DNA from: Toxonevra muliebris
Taxonomy: Eukaryota > Arthropoda > Insecta > Diptera > Pallopteridae
Reading direction: 5' to 3'
DNA: 64,000 bases
Assembly (NCBI GenBank): GCA_963691655.1
Contig: OY829328.1
Coordinates: 4,182,204-4,246,203, forward strand
The translations under genes were made by a program, and so were the position numbers. Positions 37,769-51,302 of this stretch are shown here, in pieces. Positions within the stretch are counted from its first letter, which is position 1; every line of letters begins with the position of its first letter. The notes beneath the pieces are model-generated. The model made no database searches and was not told the DNA's origin. It saw nothing but the letters and a program-made list of their open reading frames with translations.

Positions 37769-40436
37769 TTACTTTTCCCGAATTGACTTTAAGTGTTGCT
37801 GCAATTGTTCGCAACGTTGGCACTCCTTGGTCAGTTGTTTTACAGCCGCCGCATACTGGCGTTGCAACTCTAACAGCCCCTGTAGTTCATTATTTAGAGC
37901 ATCACGTTTGGTGCGCTCTTCGTTGTGTTTTAGAGACACCTTCTCTTGTGTATGTTTAACACCTGCCACGATCGTCTCAAACTGCCTTATAAACTCTTCA
38001 CGCCCATGCGAAGTCATCATACCTTCATTGTATGCTTCACAAATGGAATTCAATAGTGAGAGCTCTTTTTCAAGATAACGTTTCTTATCATTTAGCGTAT
38101 TGAATAGGGTATAGTACTGCTTTGTTTCGAGATGTTTGGCACTCACTAGGGAAAAAATATTTATGAAATTAATTTCATTGATATTATACACAACTGCACT
38201 TACTTTCATTGTAAAGCTCATGGAATCGTCGTTGATATTGTGTCAACTCCGTACGATCGGGAATATCATCTAGCTGCCGCTGTATTGCAACAATGCCGCG
38301 ATTCTTCTTTGCCAGGAGTAATTTTAATTCGTGTATACGTGTTTTCTCTTTGTAAACCGCCGCCGCCTGCTCTTCTGGATTTTGTGCATTGAATGCCTCC
38401 AATTCACTGGAATACAAAATAGAAAAGATTAAAAACTCAACTTTTTTTTTGCGCAAACGCACTCGATTTCCTTTTGTAAATTAGCCAAATCCTGTCGACA
38501 ATATTCCTTGAACTCGGCTTCTTCTTTTTTCAATATATCGTGTTGTTTAAGTAACTTCTGCACTTTTTCTAAAAGACTGCAATATACAAAATAAAAAGTA
38601 AATACAATTGCAATAGTTCATTTTAAATTGGTATTGGATAAGTTTAACGCTTATTAATCTTTTTATAGTTTGCAATAAATTGAATTAAATGTTTTTGAAT
38701 TAGCATATATTTTATTTATTTATTGTATTATCTACACCTTCAAAAAGAAGTCGCTACTTACTTTGTTTCAACTTTTGATTCAATTACTTTGTACTCTTCA
38801 ATTTCAGCGATAAGTTTGAGTTGCTCTTGTTCTTCTGAATGGAATTGCTGCTCATACTTTTTCGATTCCTTCAGCAAATCTTCATTTTCCAATTGGTTTC
38901 GATGTAGTTTTCGTTCCAGCGTTGTTTTTGTTGCTTCCAGAATTTTTATTTGACTTTGTTCTGAAAGCTGTTTCGCGTCAGTTTCCATCTCTTGTTTAAA
39001 TTCTGTATAGTGTTTGTGCAGAGCACTGCGTTCCTTGGCATCGAAAATTCCTTCATCAAAATTCTAAATGCATAAATAAAATTAAAATCACATATTCATG
39101 TTTACATGTATTCGCATTTATGCGAAACAGAAATAAATAATGACAAATTCACCTCTTTTGCTATAGACAGATTGCTAAGCAATTGCTCAATATTAATCTG
39201 CAAATTATAAGAAAACGAAATATGGAAAGCAGTTAATGTTAATTGAAAACGGCACAACAGTTGGCAAAAGCAGCAATATAAATAAATATACATAAAAACG
39301 CTGTAACTTTTTGTATCACATTCGCAGTACTGTACTAGAATTAAATAGTACTTCAACAGTGTTCATTTGTAGTGAGACAACAATGTTACGTCTCAAAATT
39401 TTACAGCTGAAATGTTAAAAAAATTTTAAAATTTTCACCTCGTCATCTTCATGTGGAATGCCGCTCTCTTTTTGATCTGTACTTGTACTTGCATCCCCAC
39501 TCAAGGTAGGTGTGCATTTATTACCATACTCCAACAGTGTTAAGCGCACGCGTGTTTTTTCATCTTCATTACCAACATCCTTACGTTGATATTCACGCGA
39601 AGGGCTGTACAAGTCCTGCAGTGGAAATAAGCCATATACAAATTAATTTTACAAAACGATAACTCAACAAAAAGTATGTTCTCAGGGGTATTACATACTT
39701 GTATTCTTTTTATGTGTGTTGAAGCATTACGTATCTTAGCTAAGTTCTCCTTATCACTTTTGAATTGATAAAAATTATGAAATTGACCAATGGCGAATCT
39801 TTTCAGACGCTGTGAACGCTCCGCGCGATTTTCAACCTAAATGAAAAATCAAATGTATACAATTTTACTATAATTTAGCTGTACAATTACCGATTTCTTA
39901 ACTAGCCATTGTATTACTGGATGTATACTCAGAAATTCAAGACCCTGGATTTGATGTGGTTCTATAAGGAAAGGGCATTTCATTTGTGGCAGCACAGAGA
40001 CTATTTTTTCAACTAAAGCGCTATAATCGAGAAGAGTATAGTCAATTAACATTTTTTTATTAAAAAACTACGCGTATACATACATTTTCTGTCCAATAGT
40101 TAAGTTTTCATGAAACAGCAAATCCACATCTACATCATAATCGCAACATTCGATGCACCAAGTCATGCCACCCACAACTTTATCAAATGCTGAGAGTCCT
40201 TTGATACGAGCTCTGTAGTAACCAGCAGCCACCAGCATATCAAACGTTTCCAGTTCCTTTGCTGTAGCGTCTACATCTTCGCGGCGTTCTACCTTTAAGT
40301 TTAAAAAAAGGAAAATAAGAAAAAACGAATATCAACAAAATCTAATATTAACTTGTATTTCTCTTCCTTCAGCATCAATTCTTGTTGCCACTTTTACATT
40401 TGGCAAATGCTTTGAGAATATATCGCGATTCGCCAT
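37769..40436 (-). CDS. CCDC93: CCDC93, CCC-complex subunit, 592 aa, ten exons
   Basis: Exons, 5' to 3': 40436-40353, 40292-40084, 40020-39891, 39836-39699, 39615-39439, 39197-39153, 39063-38762, 38576-38463, 38406-38204, 38145-37769. All splice phases agree and the sum is 1779 nt, or 592 residues, against roughly 630 in mammals. The protein begins [20 protein letters not shown]. The N-terminal 140 residues form the CH-like region: [19 protein letters not shown], then [18 protein letters not shown] and VIQWLVKKS. After an acidic linker (exon 5) the rest is coiled coil, with the family-diagnostic block [20 protein letters not shown] near the end. In animals CCDC93 works with CCDC22 and COMMD proteins in endosomal cargo recycling. 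Several AATAAA motifs lie just past the stop (37742-37770 on this strand), so the 3' UTR may be very short. Recognised from family knowledge; junctions inferred by eye. Confidence 0.92.
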
Positions 40437-41162
40437 AGTGCACGCCTGAATGTTATGAATTATAAATTATAAAGTAACATAAATTATAAAATTTTAAAAT
40501 ATATACAAAATAGTTGAAATCTTTCCTTATGAATCAGCTGATTTTTGTTGACAGATTCTGTAAAACAGAACTCACAAATAAGGTTGCCAGATGTACACTT
40601 GCTGAAGATGCACTTTCTATCAAATTAGTAATTAATCGACTTTGTAACATCTTCAAGTGATTTAAAGAATTATTTATCAAAACCAGTTAATGTATTGTTG
40701 CAAATATCTTCGTTTTCTTTAAACACTAAAGAAAACGAAGTTAGGAAAAGTTTTATGAGCCGGAAAGGTTGTATGCCTAAAAGTATTTGTTGTTAAATAA
40801 ACTTTTTATCAATTTGTTTAAAGTAATTAAATATTTTGTATAACGAAATTAAATTCCTAGCTACTCACAGCTAGTCGAAATCAGTATTCAGTTTTCTCCC
40901 AAAATATTTGTTTGTGACTTAGTTTGGATGGATTAAATATACTTTGCCCGGAGATTCACTGGTAAGATTTTGGTTGCTTCAACCCAAAAAACATTCATGA
41001 CGTCCCAAATAAGTTTGAAAACTGATACGATTTTCTGCATATGCTGCTACCATTTGCTCCAGCCCTCAACTCTTTTAATCACAAACAGGGTCTCGTTCAA
41101 TTCCTAGGACCATAGTAGGTATAACAACATCCTTCCATGGTGCGTTACTTCTCACATTATTG

Positions 41163-41373
41163 AAGTCCAATTACGGTGAGTAATACTGTCTATATTTTAA
41201 AATACTGCGAGTAGAAATCACCGAGTTTCATCAGTATTTCTTTTACACTAAATACTGTCGTGATAGCCAAAATATATTTGGAGTGAAAAAATCTGATGGA
41301 ATGCCGGAATTTCTAATTTTGACTGCCAATATATTAAAATACTTACAGTATTACTGATTGTGTAAGGTCCACT
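41163..41373. mobile_element. Possible 211-bp inverted-repeat element
   Basis: The left AAGTCCAATTACGGTGAG then TAATACTGT pairs imperfectly with AAGTGGACCTTACACAATC then AGTAATACTGT read from the right. It lies in the CCDC93-PRMT5 intergenic region. Old and weakly supported. Confidence 0.4.
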
Positions 41374-42098
41374 TATCTGATTATAAAAACGTAACGTAAA
41401 TTAGAATTCTGTTAGATTTAGATTTATTTGTTGCTACGTTAAGCTACATTTCACAAAATTAGCTAATTTCGGTTTACTGTTTTTTTTTTATCGAGGTGAA
41501 AAGTATTTACATATCATATGATTACATCATTAGCTTCCCTGTAATGTTGAAGTTTTAAATGTAAAATTTTTATGTGAGTTATAGTTTTCATTAATAGTTC
41601 CGAAATGTAGAAAAAGTACTTAATTAAAATCCCACACATACATTTTACTACTATGAAAGAACGAAAAGCAAGCATAAAAGAAATTATAAGGTATTATCGC
41701 TGCTAACAGAATCATTATTACTATCAGAAATATTTTCAATATTGGGTTTCACTAAAAAATAAGGGCTCTTCTGGCTGGAAGTAACCGATCCAAGCTCAAA
41801 ATTAATTGATTTAATATATCTTGGACTATTTTTACCAAATGCGGAAAGTTTTTTCACTTTTTGTATGTTCCACAATGTACTTCTGTAACAATTTTATATA
41901 AACATTTTTACTTTTTGCGAAACTAAAATGAATGCATCTAAATATAGAAGTTTTAAAATGCAATATTGGAAATTAGTAACTACGGTTTTTCATTTTGCGG
42001 CGTTTGCCCACTTTTGATGCTCTTTGCCCCAGTGTACAGCGGTAGGAAAGACCGCTTTTTTGTTTTAGTTTCTTTGAAAATAAACATTAGAACATTAA

Positions 42099-42451
42099 CC
42101 CAGCGCACACATCTGCCAGTGCTGACATGCCAGCACTAACACACTTCCACTTTTTCACTAATACACTCATACTTTTTTCATTGGCTCAGTCACTGGCAAG
42201 CATATTTTGATGCCAATGAATTCTGCCAATGATTTGACGTTTCTGCAAACTTGTGAGAGAAAACAAAAACAAAGTAAAGCAGAGCGAGCAAATTGTTAGA
42301 AACAAAGTACCCGACATTTTGTGGGAAATGAATTGGCATGATAATTGGCAGGACGCCTACGACACAAAAACAATTTTTCTGTTTTTTTTTTTTTTACAGA
42401 TAATACGTATTCTCAATTGGCATGCTAGCACTGGCAGATGTAGACGCAGTG
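42099..42451. mobile_element. 353-bp inverted-repeat element between CCDC93 and PRMT5
   Basis: Left CCCAGCGCACACATCTGCCA and right (other strand) CACTGCGTCTACATCTGCCA continue as matching arms through GTGCTnnCATGCCA. TAA occurs on both sides (42096-42098, 42452-42454), compatible with a 3-bp duplication. The interior GTGAGAGAAAACAAAAACAA is shared with 15080-15180. It lies about 0.5 kb upstream of the PRMT5 start. Confidence 0.7.
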
Positions 42452-42940
42452 TAAGTGAGTCTACCCAAACAACCAAATTTTTTTGTAACAAGCAGACATA
42501 GATCTATAATTAAAATTAACTACTTAGTAATGGTCAAAATCTAATTGGTGATGGTGATATAATTGCTAGAAATTGGCTCAAATCAGTCTTCATGCCTCTT
42601 TATGAAGAAATGAGCGCACGGAGAAAGTTTAAAACACAAAAGGTGAAGCAAAAAGATCTGTGTTACTAAATTATTTGTTTCCCCAACCAATTATCGTATG
42701 CATTAAGGGTTAATATCAAGATTACTGTGTTGCTAAAAGCAACGGCTTGAGTTATCGACGGCATGATTTTACTAATCACGCCGACGCGATTTAGTAGCTT
42801 CGACTCGGATCTCTGGAAACACATTGCCGGTTTTCGTGCTATTTCTATGGAATAAACAAAAGGTGTTTAACCTAAACTAGCCGCAGCAGCGTTACAGCTT
42901 ATATTAATAGTGGAAATTTGCAATATAAAACTCGCATAAA

Positions 42941-45135
42941 ATGCCATATGTGTGTTTGTTGCAAGAAGGAGTCGGAAGCTTGCCGCGACTCATTGAGAAA
43001 GCACAACAAAATAGTTTCACTGTCATAGCTGTGCCCATCAATGCTGCAGCTATACCAATTGAATTTCAGTCACAGACCTTGAGTGAACGCCAAGTGGAAT
43101 TGACATATCCAGACTTGCTCTTTACTGCAGATCAATGGAATGGTAAAGTTATTGGTTTACTGTCGGATGAAATAGATTGCGATTCGATGGACCCAGTGGT
43201 GCGGCGTAACTCTGAGAATATGTTGCAACGCGATATTTCCTGGTCTGAGCATTTGCAGTATGGCGGATACACGTTGCTGCGTTTGAAGCCGGGACCTAAT
43301 TTAAATTTAGCACGTGTGGCAACAAGCACAATTAAAGGCAAGTTATGGTTCTTAATCAATTTGGTTTGATTAATTCCTATTTTTTACAGGTCTCCTCTTG
43401 GTACAAGTTCCTTTGTATAACGCAAATATTGCCAAAGCTGCTTGGCGCCACGATGTAGGGGAAGACCATCTGGAATTAATGGAACAAGAAGACACGTGGG
43501 CATGGTGGAATAGCTTTCGCTGGGCTGCAGATTTTAACCCCAAGATTAAACTTGTCTTAGAATTGAATGAAAATGAACGTCCGTCTGCTGATAACATACG
43601 GCGCTGGCTAGGTGAACCCGTGGAAGCTGTGATCATACCTTCAACCATGTTTATACGTAATCGTCAGAATTATCCGGTGCTTCCAAAGTTTTGGCAAGAG
43701 ATTTTGTCGCATTTCATGCGCGCACACGTCAACATGATTGTTTCCACTAGCACCATTGATGATAGCTTAAAGCTTTATGCGGAGTATTTGACTAAATTCC
43801 GCGAGTCGCACAATGACACACACCAACTACAAGCGTTAGTACTTTTGTTGAATATGTTTGGTTCTCTATATAATACTAGTATTATTTCTTCCATTCGGCA
43901 GGTTTGAAGATGTGCTGGAAATTCCTTTGCAACCTTTATACGATAATTTAGATTGTTATACTTATGAAATTTTTGAAAAGGATCCAGTAAAGTATAAATT
44001 GTATCAAGATGCTATAGCTTCTGCTCTCGTCGACCGTGTACCAGAAGAGAAAATGGATGAGAAATTGGTGATATTTGTTCACATTAACTGCAATTACATG
44101 TGGTTTTACAACATATTTTCTCTACTTTTCATTTAGACCGTTATCATGGTGTTAGGTGCGGGTCGTGGTCCCCTTGTACGTTCTGCGCTCAACGCAGCAG
44201 AGATTACACAACGCAAAATTCGAGTCTATATCATTGAAAAAAATCCAAACGCTATACGCACGTTGACCGGCATTGCAAAGAAATTGTGGCACAATAAAGG
44301 TAAAATTTATTACTTTCCAAGTTTACAATTCTCTCACACTTCCCTTTTAGATGTACATATATTTTCGAAGGATATGCGCGAATTTCAGCCACCTGAAAAA
44401 GCTGACATTCTAGTCTCCGAACTGCTGGGCTCATTTGGTGATAATGAACTCTCACCTGAATGTTTGGATTGTGCCCAAAAACTTCTAAAACCGGACGGTA
44501 TTAGCATTCCATATAAATCAACCTCCTACATCAATCCCATTATGTCGTCTAAACTGTTGAACGGAGTACGTCAAGTAACGCGACACGAAACATTTGGACG
44601 TCAAAAGCAAGCAACCTACCACACCCATGCCGAGAGTGGTTTCGTAGTGTTGCTTAAAAATATCTACAATATTGGAATGCCAAAAGCGCTCTTTGAATTT
44701 GTGCATCCGAATCCTGAGCAGCCAATTGACAATACTCGCTATAAATCGTTACGTTTTGAGGTAACATTGGATTGTGTGCTAAACGGTATAGCCGGATATT
44801 TTGATACGAGCCTATATAAAGATATTACAATTAGCATTGAACCACGTACTCATACCGCGGGCATGTTCTCCTGGTTTCCTATGTATTTTCCATTCACGGT
44901 GAGTCTAAATAAATTCATTGTAATTCAAGTGCAATTTTAATTGCCATGCACTTTCTTCTTGCTTTTTCATTTACTCTAGGAGCCTATCGATGTAAAAAAA
45001 GGACAAATAATTGAAATTCATTTCTGGCGTTGCGTTTCGAAACAAAAAATCTGGTACGAATGGTGTTTGGCTGCACCATTCAAGACACACATACACAATC
45101 ACGGTGGCCGTTCATGTCCCATATATTGTACATAA
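42941..45135 (+). CDS. csul: PRMT5 / capsuleen, type II protein arginine methyltransferase, 624 aa, six exons
   Basis: Exons: 42941-43337, 43390-43834, 43902-44067, 44137-44299, 44351-44898, 44980-45135. Phases agree throughout, giving 624 residues (family usually 610-640). It makes symmetric dimethylarginine, together with the WD-repeat partner MEP50/Valois, on substrates such as Sm proteins and histones. The N-terminal half is the TIM-barrel region. [12 protein letters not shown] carries the phenylalanine that sets type II specificity. The SAM loop is [10 protein letters not shown] (341-350), and the double-E loop [11 protein letters not shown] places the glutamates at 414 and 423. The C-terminal barrel has HFWRC and IWYEW near the end. 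The ATG at 42941 sits in a TAAAATG context. Intron 1 (43338-43389) has a GC donor. Intron 4 (44300-44350, 51 nt) is a multiple of three with no stop, so its retention would keep the frame. The gene looks intact. Confidence 0.95.
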
Positions 45136-48100
45136 GAACAATAATCATTTAACTTAACTACTTTTAATAAGTATTTAACGGGCGTTGAATCAGAAATCAT
45201 TAAGTAAATTTTTTTAATTTCGGAGATAAAGTTAGTGTATACTATGCAAGGTGATTATGGTATTAATATACCCGCAATTCTCAAAAACTCTGCACAGTAA
45301 TGTAAACCAAAAAAGCAACTTGGCACATCATAGAGTTTTAAAAGCTAATTATTACCAAAAATAAGTTAATTAAGATTTAGTGGTTTCTGGTTTGACTGGA
45401 TTTATTGATACGCTTATTATATTAGTTTTCGTTTATCCTCAATAACCTATATATTTTTTAAGTTTGATATTCACCTTTTAGTTTTCAAAAATTATATTTG
45501 TAGATATTGCTATGTATTTTGTTAATCGTTATGCGTTACTATCGATGGAGTTTCTGTACGTTTACTTCCATATACCTGTTTCTTTTCTAATTATATGTTT
45601 TCTAAGATTTGGTAAACCAAAATATTAAAAGTCTATGCAAGCTAAACAATAAGTATGACTCGGCCTTAGCAGGATGTAGACCCAAAACCTTTGGCAAACC
45701 GTTCCTTGGTGGAATACGAGAGAACTTAACATCAAACTCAATATTCTTCTCAAGTTTTTCTATTCGGACTAAAGTTTTTTTTGAACATTACAATCGAGAC
45801 AGTGATATAGAGGCTATTACGCAATTTGGCTGTAAGAGTAAACATTATGACTGAAACTAGTAGCTATGCTTAGTTTCAGCTCCAAGCTTAAATGATTCCT
45901 ATACCTACTTTTTGAATGAACAGGGTTAAGAATATTATATAATATTTCAATTATATTATTCTTAAAATGTATATAGAGATAGATATACATCTTTTTTGTA
46001 CAATTATTTTGAAAATTAACATAATTTTGTTTAAAAGTGATACATATGAATATCAAATCATTTTATGAACCAGACACAATTCAAAGAAATAACACTGCGC
46101 GATAAAAAAAAATGTTTTAGGACACAATTTAACTTAGTCTCCGGGTTTCAGGTTCTGATTATTCTATCAGCTCCAGGGGAAATAGTTAAAAAATGTTCAC
46201 TTTTCTTGAAAATCTGACGTTATAGAGACCTCCGAAATTGCTGTAATTGAATCTACAAGTATTCATTAAGTATACAGATATTAAGTGCAAGCTTCAACTG
46301 CAGTTCTTTCGAAGTTTTCCTCACGATAGTGTTCGAGAAAAAGCCGAAAAGCTTTGTTGCACATATGATTTGTGACCGATGTTTACCAAATATTTTTTTT
46401 TGTCGGGTAGTGTAATCTTTGACGATTATTGATTTATTTCCTTAGCATGAACTTTTTTTTATAAACTCTAACTGGACACTAAAATTAAAAATTGCGATTA
46501 GTTTTAAGAAACGATTTTGCTGACAATATCTATGTATTTCATACCATTTTGTTTATATTCTCTTCATGCAAATTAGAATTTGTTTAATTCTGAAAATGTT
46601 ATTCCCAATGTATTTTGAAAATGAATTTATTTATTTCCTTACTTTTTTTGTATAAAAAAATTTTCTGCAATAATAAATAAATAAACAATTCATTAGCATA
46701 AATATGTAATACAAACTTATATTTTATGTGGTTTCAAAAGTAGAAATAATTGCATTTAAGTGATTTGAAAGGCAACATGAATCGGACTCTACAGCTAAAG
46801 CTCAGGGACTTGGTTACAATAAAAACAAAAACAAGTAATTTCTAGCCAAACATCTAAATTACATTGTATTTTCCTCTTTGTTGTTCGTATTTTTGATTGA
46901 TTTCCTCTTCAACTGGTTAAAAATTAGTAAAAAATCGCGTTACGTAATATGTGAACGGCCCATAAGGATGTATATCGATGGTCATACGTTGACTCCTCGT
47001 AAGTAGTTTTTCACCACTTTTGGGAAAGACGACAAAAAAGCAATAAATGTCGATAAGGAATATATAAAATTGGATTTTAAATCATTTTAAATAAGAAAAA
47101 AATGTTTTTGGAATTATTTGTTTTTTTTTTTTATTTTAAACTTGTTTTTATATATCTGAGGTCACAAGCCATAATAACACAACTCGAGTTTTGTCGAATT
47201 CGAGTTATTATCATAACTGAAATTTTCATATCCGATTTCATATTGTGTCAAAATTTTATGAATATCGGTTCAGTGGTTTACGAGATATTAAAGGAAAAAT
47301 AGCGCAACTCAACTTGATTACTATTAGCATTTGAATCTTTGAAGTGCTCTCCTGTAAAATTCAAAAAACACACTTATGCTGTTATGCCTTGTGAGCACAG
47401 ATATTTTTTATAAAAATTTTTTGCGTTATTGTCTTGTCTTCCAAAAGTGGTGAAAAAGTACTTAAGAGGGGTCAACGTATGACCATCGATATTGTGTTTT
47501 GGCCTGGCACCTCAAACACAAAGTAAATGATTGAGGTGAACCATATCGAAAAAATATAAAGTTTTGTATATTAAGAAGAATGTGGACACTATTATACAAG
47601 TGGATTAGAAATACCAAATAGATTGATATCGGAGGTTGCCACGTTCATATGGCATGGGCGAAGCTATTGTTTGTGCCATTGCGGCGATATTTTTCAGTTC
47701 CTTTAGAAACTTTATTCTTTCATATTTTTTTATACCGATCAAATTTTGTTTTCATTGTAAAGAAAGTTAAAATTCTTAAAGTAATTAATATGAAATGGGG
47801 TTTCTTTGTTCTTTATGAATGAGAATTACTTAATAATGGGGCACTCAGTGGTAGAGCACTGATACCAAACCACAATTAGAACATAAAACACTTTGCTATG
47901 CTATAGCAATTTTTTTTACAAGCTTTTATAGAAAGAACAAAATTGTAGAGGAAGTAATAGAAACGAAAAGTAAAAGTCGCGTATGGAACTTTAGCCCATA
48001 TGAATAGTTCTCAAGAATCCAAAATTCTCTAAGAACGGGAAAGTTACAGAAACATGTGTCAAACTTTTCTATTTGTAGATCAACCTTTAGACTTAGATAA

Positions 48101-51100
48101 AATACGAGCAAGAGCAAGTAGACTACAGTTAGTTTTTAAATAAAAATAACATTTCATAAATTTATTTTATTTATTATTTTGCAGTTTGTTTTTTGTTTGC
48201 TGGTAATTAATTATAATTGAATTGTTTTGATATTTATTATTATAAGCAAAATTATTAGCATCATTGAAATTTTTAAGTTATTTTAAAATTGTTTGTTCGT
48301 AACTTTTTTTGTAATAATTAAGCGCCTCATTCGACAAACTTTTGCTCTATAATTTTACGATTACATAAATATAATACAATTAAATAGCTATAAATTTGCT
48401 GCTATATACTATGTAAGATTTTCCCGTTATTTTTGTAAAATGAAAAGCTTGATTTATTCAATTATTTTCAAATTTTTATTTTTTATAATTATATATTCCG
48501 AGAAATTTTATGCACAATTTCTAAATATTATTAACCATTAGTTTTTTCAGTTTATTTGTGATTATTATTATTGAATTTCTCAGTTGTTTTATTAAATTTA
48601 TATATTTATGTAAGTACATGTCTCATATAAACGTTAATTTACGTTGTTAAATTGAAAGTTAAAAAAAATCATGTATTAATGCTTACTATAATTTAAAAAA
48701 CAAAAAGCAAAACGCTAAAGCAAAATTGGTGTATTAATAAGCTTTTTTAAACAACTTGAACTTTTATACATACAATTGTTAAATGTTCATCAAATATAAA
48801 TATTTTTATTTACTTTCTAAATAAATTCGAAGTATTGAATGTTTTATTGTAGTATTGTAGAGCTGGGATTTTGGAGTTAAAACTCACTGAATACCTACAT
48901 ATTTAGCACAAATCACCAAGTATCAGAAAAAAAAAACAGAAAGGCTTATCAACATCACCACAGTTATAGATTACATCTAACTGGGCAAAGAAGCCGAAAT
49001 ACGGGGTCTTAAACAAAAAATTTTTATATGTAAATTTAATTATTTTTTAATGAGTAATACATACGTATATATACGTTGCGAGACCCAGCAGGAGTAAACT
49101 ATACCTACAGCTTCAGCATCGTTAGTTTCCTTCCTCGTATACAGTAGAAGTTAGTATAACCCTTTCGACTAGAGAAATACACTCAATAACTTTTTCAGAA
49201 GCTGGTTCACATCCCCATGGGATTTAAATCAAATTTTAAAATTGCCCATATAAAAATTGAAAAAGACAAATAAATTATGCGCGTTTTGATACGCCCGTAA
49301 CTTTTTTCCTTTATGTTGTGCTTTATTTATCTTTGGGAACAAGTGAAAAACTGAGCGCACTATTTTCAGTAAAAGCATCAGTAATTATTTATTAGACATC
49401 TTCATTTTGTACGCGCTTTTTCCACTTTTCAACCAACATGTGGAATGCATATTCCTGTAAGCTTCTATCTAGCCAATGTTTTGAAACTTCATTTCCTTGA
49501 TTAATTTTTAGTAATTGCTAATTGTTATTACTAAGCTTCCATCCATTCCTAGATCTTTTTTTTAAAGGTTTTCGAAAAAATTTTAATAGTTTTTGTATAA
49601 CAGATATATAAGGCCAAAGCAACAATTCTTAATGCCCTCCGTAATCAATCACGTGAGATAAACACAGTTGAATTAACGTGAACGTTAAGCCAATTATTTA
49701 TAATTACCAGTTGAATTGAATTGAACTGAAAAAGTTAAACCGAAAAAAATATCGAAAAACTAAATACCATTACTAAAAACCGTATTAACGGAAAAACCTT
49801 TACTTTCTCATAAATAGAAAGTAATTTAAGAACATATTTATATTCGTATTTAAATTCTGACATGAAGTTCTATAGAAAATAAATACGTGATATATATTAA
49901 TATACTAGATTATATTTCCAATAGGCCGATACAAATTTGTCACGAAAAATATTTAAACGTTTATTTGAAACAATAAATACCTACAATGATGTCATAAACT
50001 GAAAAAAATTGAGCTTTTGAAAATCAGTGCATATAACTTAGTTGTTAATAATTATATTCAAACAATAATCGCATAAACTTAGTAACAATTCTTTTCTGGT
50101 CTTTCTCAGTACCAACGTTTGATAAATAAAATCTGAGACATCAGAATGATCCATACAATAATATTAAAAAATTCAATGTTTTATATATAGATTATTTAAA
50201 AAGTATTTTGAAAGCTTTATTTGCAAATCATAATTACAATATTGAGCACAGAGTTTATAGAAGGCACGTTTTATATAAAATTTTATTAGTTTTTCTGCAC
50301 TGGAAAAAAAAAATACTGAAAAAAGTTGAAAAATCAAAACTTGGTATGAAATAAGTATAAATTCAATTTTTTTTTCATTTTTATATTTATGCACATGTTG
50401 CACGCGCCCAATGTTACACATCGTTGACGCTGGCAGGCCACGCTTGAATTGCCACGCTGGTGTTTCAATTATTCATTATTGTGCTCACTAATTCCCTCCT
50501 CTACACTATATTTCCACCTTCGTTGAAGTTTTTTGCTCCGTCACTGAATTAAAATCAAATAAATGTAAAGAAAAACCTACAAAAAAGATGTGCAAATAAA
50601 AATGTCTATGCAAAAAACATAAGCAAATAAAAGAGCGTACCAAACATAAAATCAAGGCCGGAAAGAAAGAGGAGATATTACAGAAGTAGAAGTCTGAACA
50701 CCATCGCATTTAAAAGTTAATTCCCTAAAAACTTATTGCACCAAAACTAACCTGCTATATTTGGTTCGTAGACGAAATTCAAATAAATATTTCGTACTTT
50801 CTGCCTGCAACTGAATTAATATTTGGTTGCAGAGTATTGTTTAAATTTCTCACGAAAGTAAATTATTCTCTTCCTATTCTCTTTCTCTCCTTCCCATTTT
50901 ACCTTCAACGACTTTTTCAAAAGCAACGAAAATGTGGTGTTGATGTTTTTTGTTTTACTTCTTTTTTTAAATATATTTATATTTTTCTTTTAGTTTTCTT
51001 TCCATATTATATTATTTATAATAATTATATATTATAATATTATTTTTCATATTACAGTTAATTCTGTTTTGTTTTGCTTTTATGTAAAATAAATAAGTGA

Positions 51101-51302
51101 AATTGTATTTTCTCAATTTTTTGTTTTTGTTGATTTTGTTTTTCTAATTAAAAACCTTAAATCTCGTTCTTATTCTGCTGTCCCTGCTGCGTGCCTTTTC
51201 TCTACATCTCCTTTTTTAAGCTTTTACGTTTTCTTTTTCGCATAATCAATGAAATACAAGAATAAAAAAAGATTACAATTAAAATCGGCATCGGCATTGT
51301 AT
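45136..51302. other. PRMT5-Khc convergent intergenic region
   Basis: It holds the 3' UTRs of both genes (no canonical AATAAA close to the PRMT5 stop) and the 46.97-47.49 kb inverted-repeat element. 47500-50400 is very AT-rich. A 77-codon frame at 45609-45854 with KPFLGGIRENL is not recognised. No further gene seen. Confidence 0.55.
46972..47492. mobile_element. 521-bp element with ~65-bp inverted repeats
   Basis: ATATCGATGGTCATACGTTG at the left and the same sequence inverted at the right (to 47492) begin arms that continue with TTTTTCACCACTTTTGG and an imperfect GACRA-type stretch. The centre is AT-rich, with no recognisable transposase. It lies in the PRMT5-Khc intergenic region. Confidence 0.7.

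Noticed and set aside
44300..44350. Read-through of the 51-nt PRMT5 intron as coding sequence
   Set aside because: The stretch is open, but it has GT-AG ends and inserts 17 residues that break the conserved WHNK-DVHIFS order of the family.
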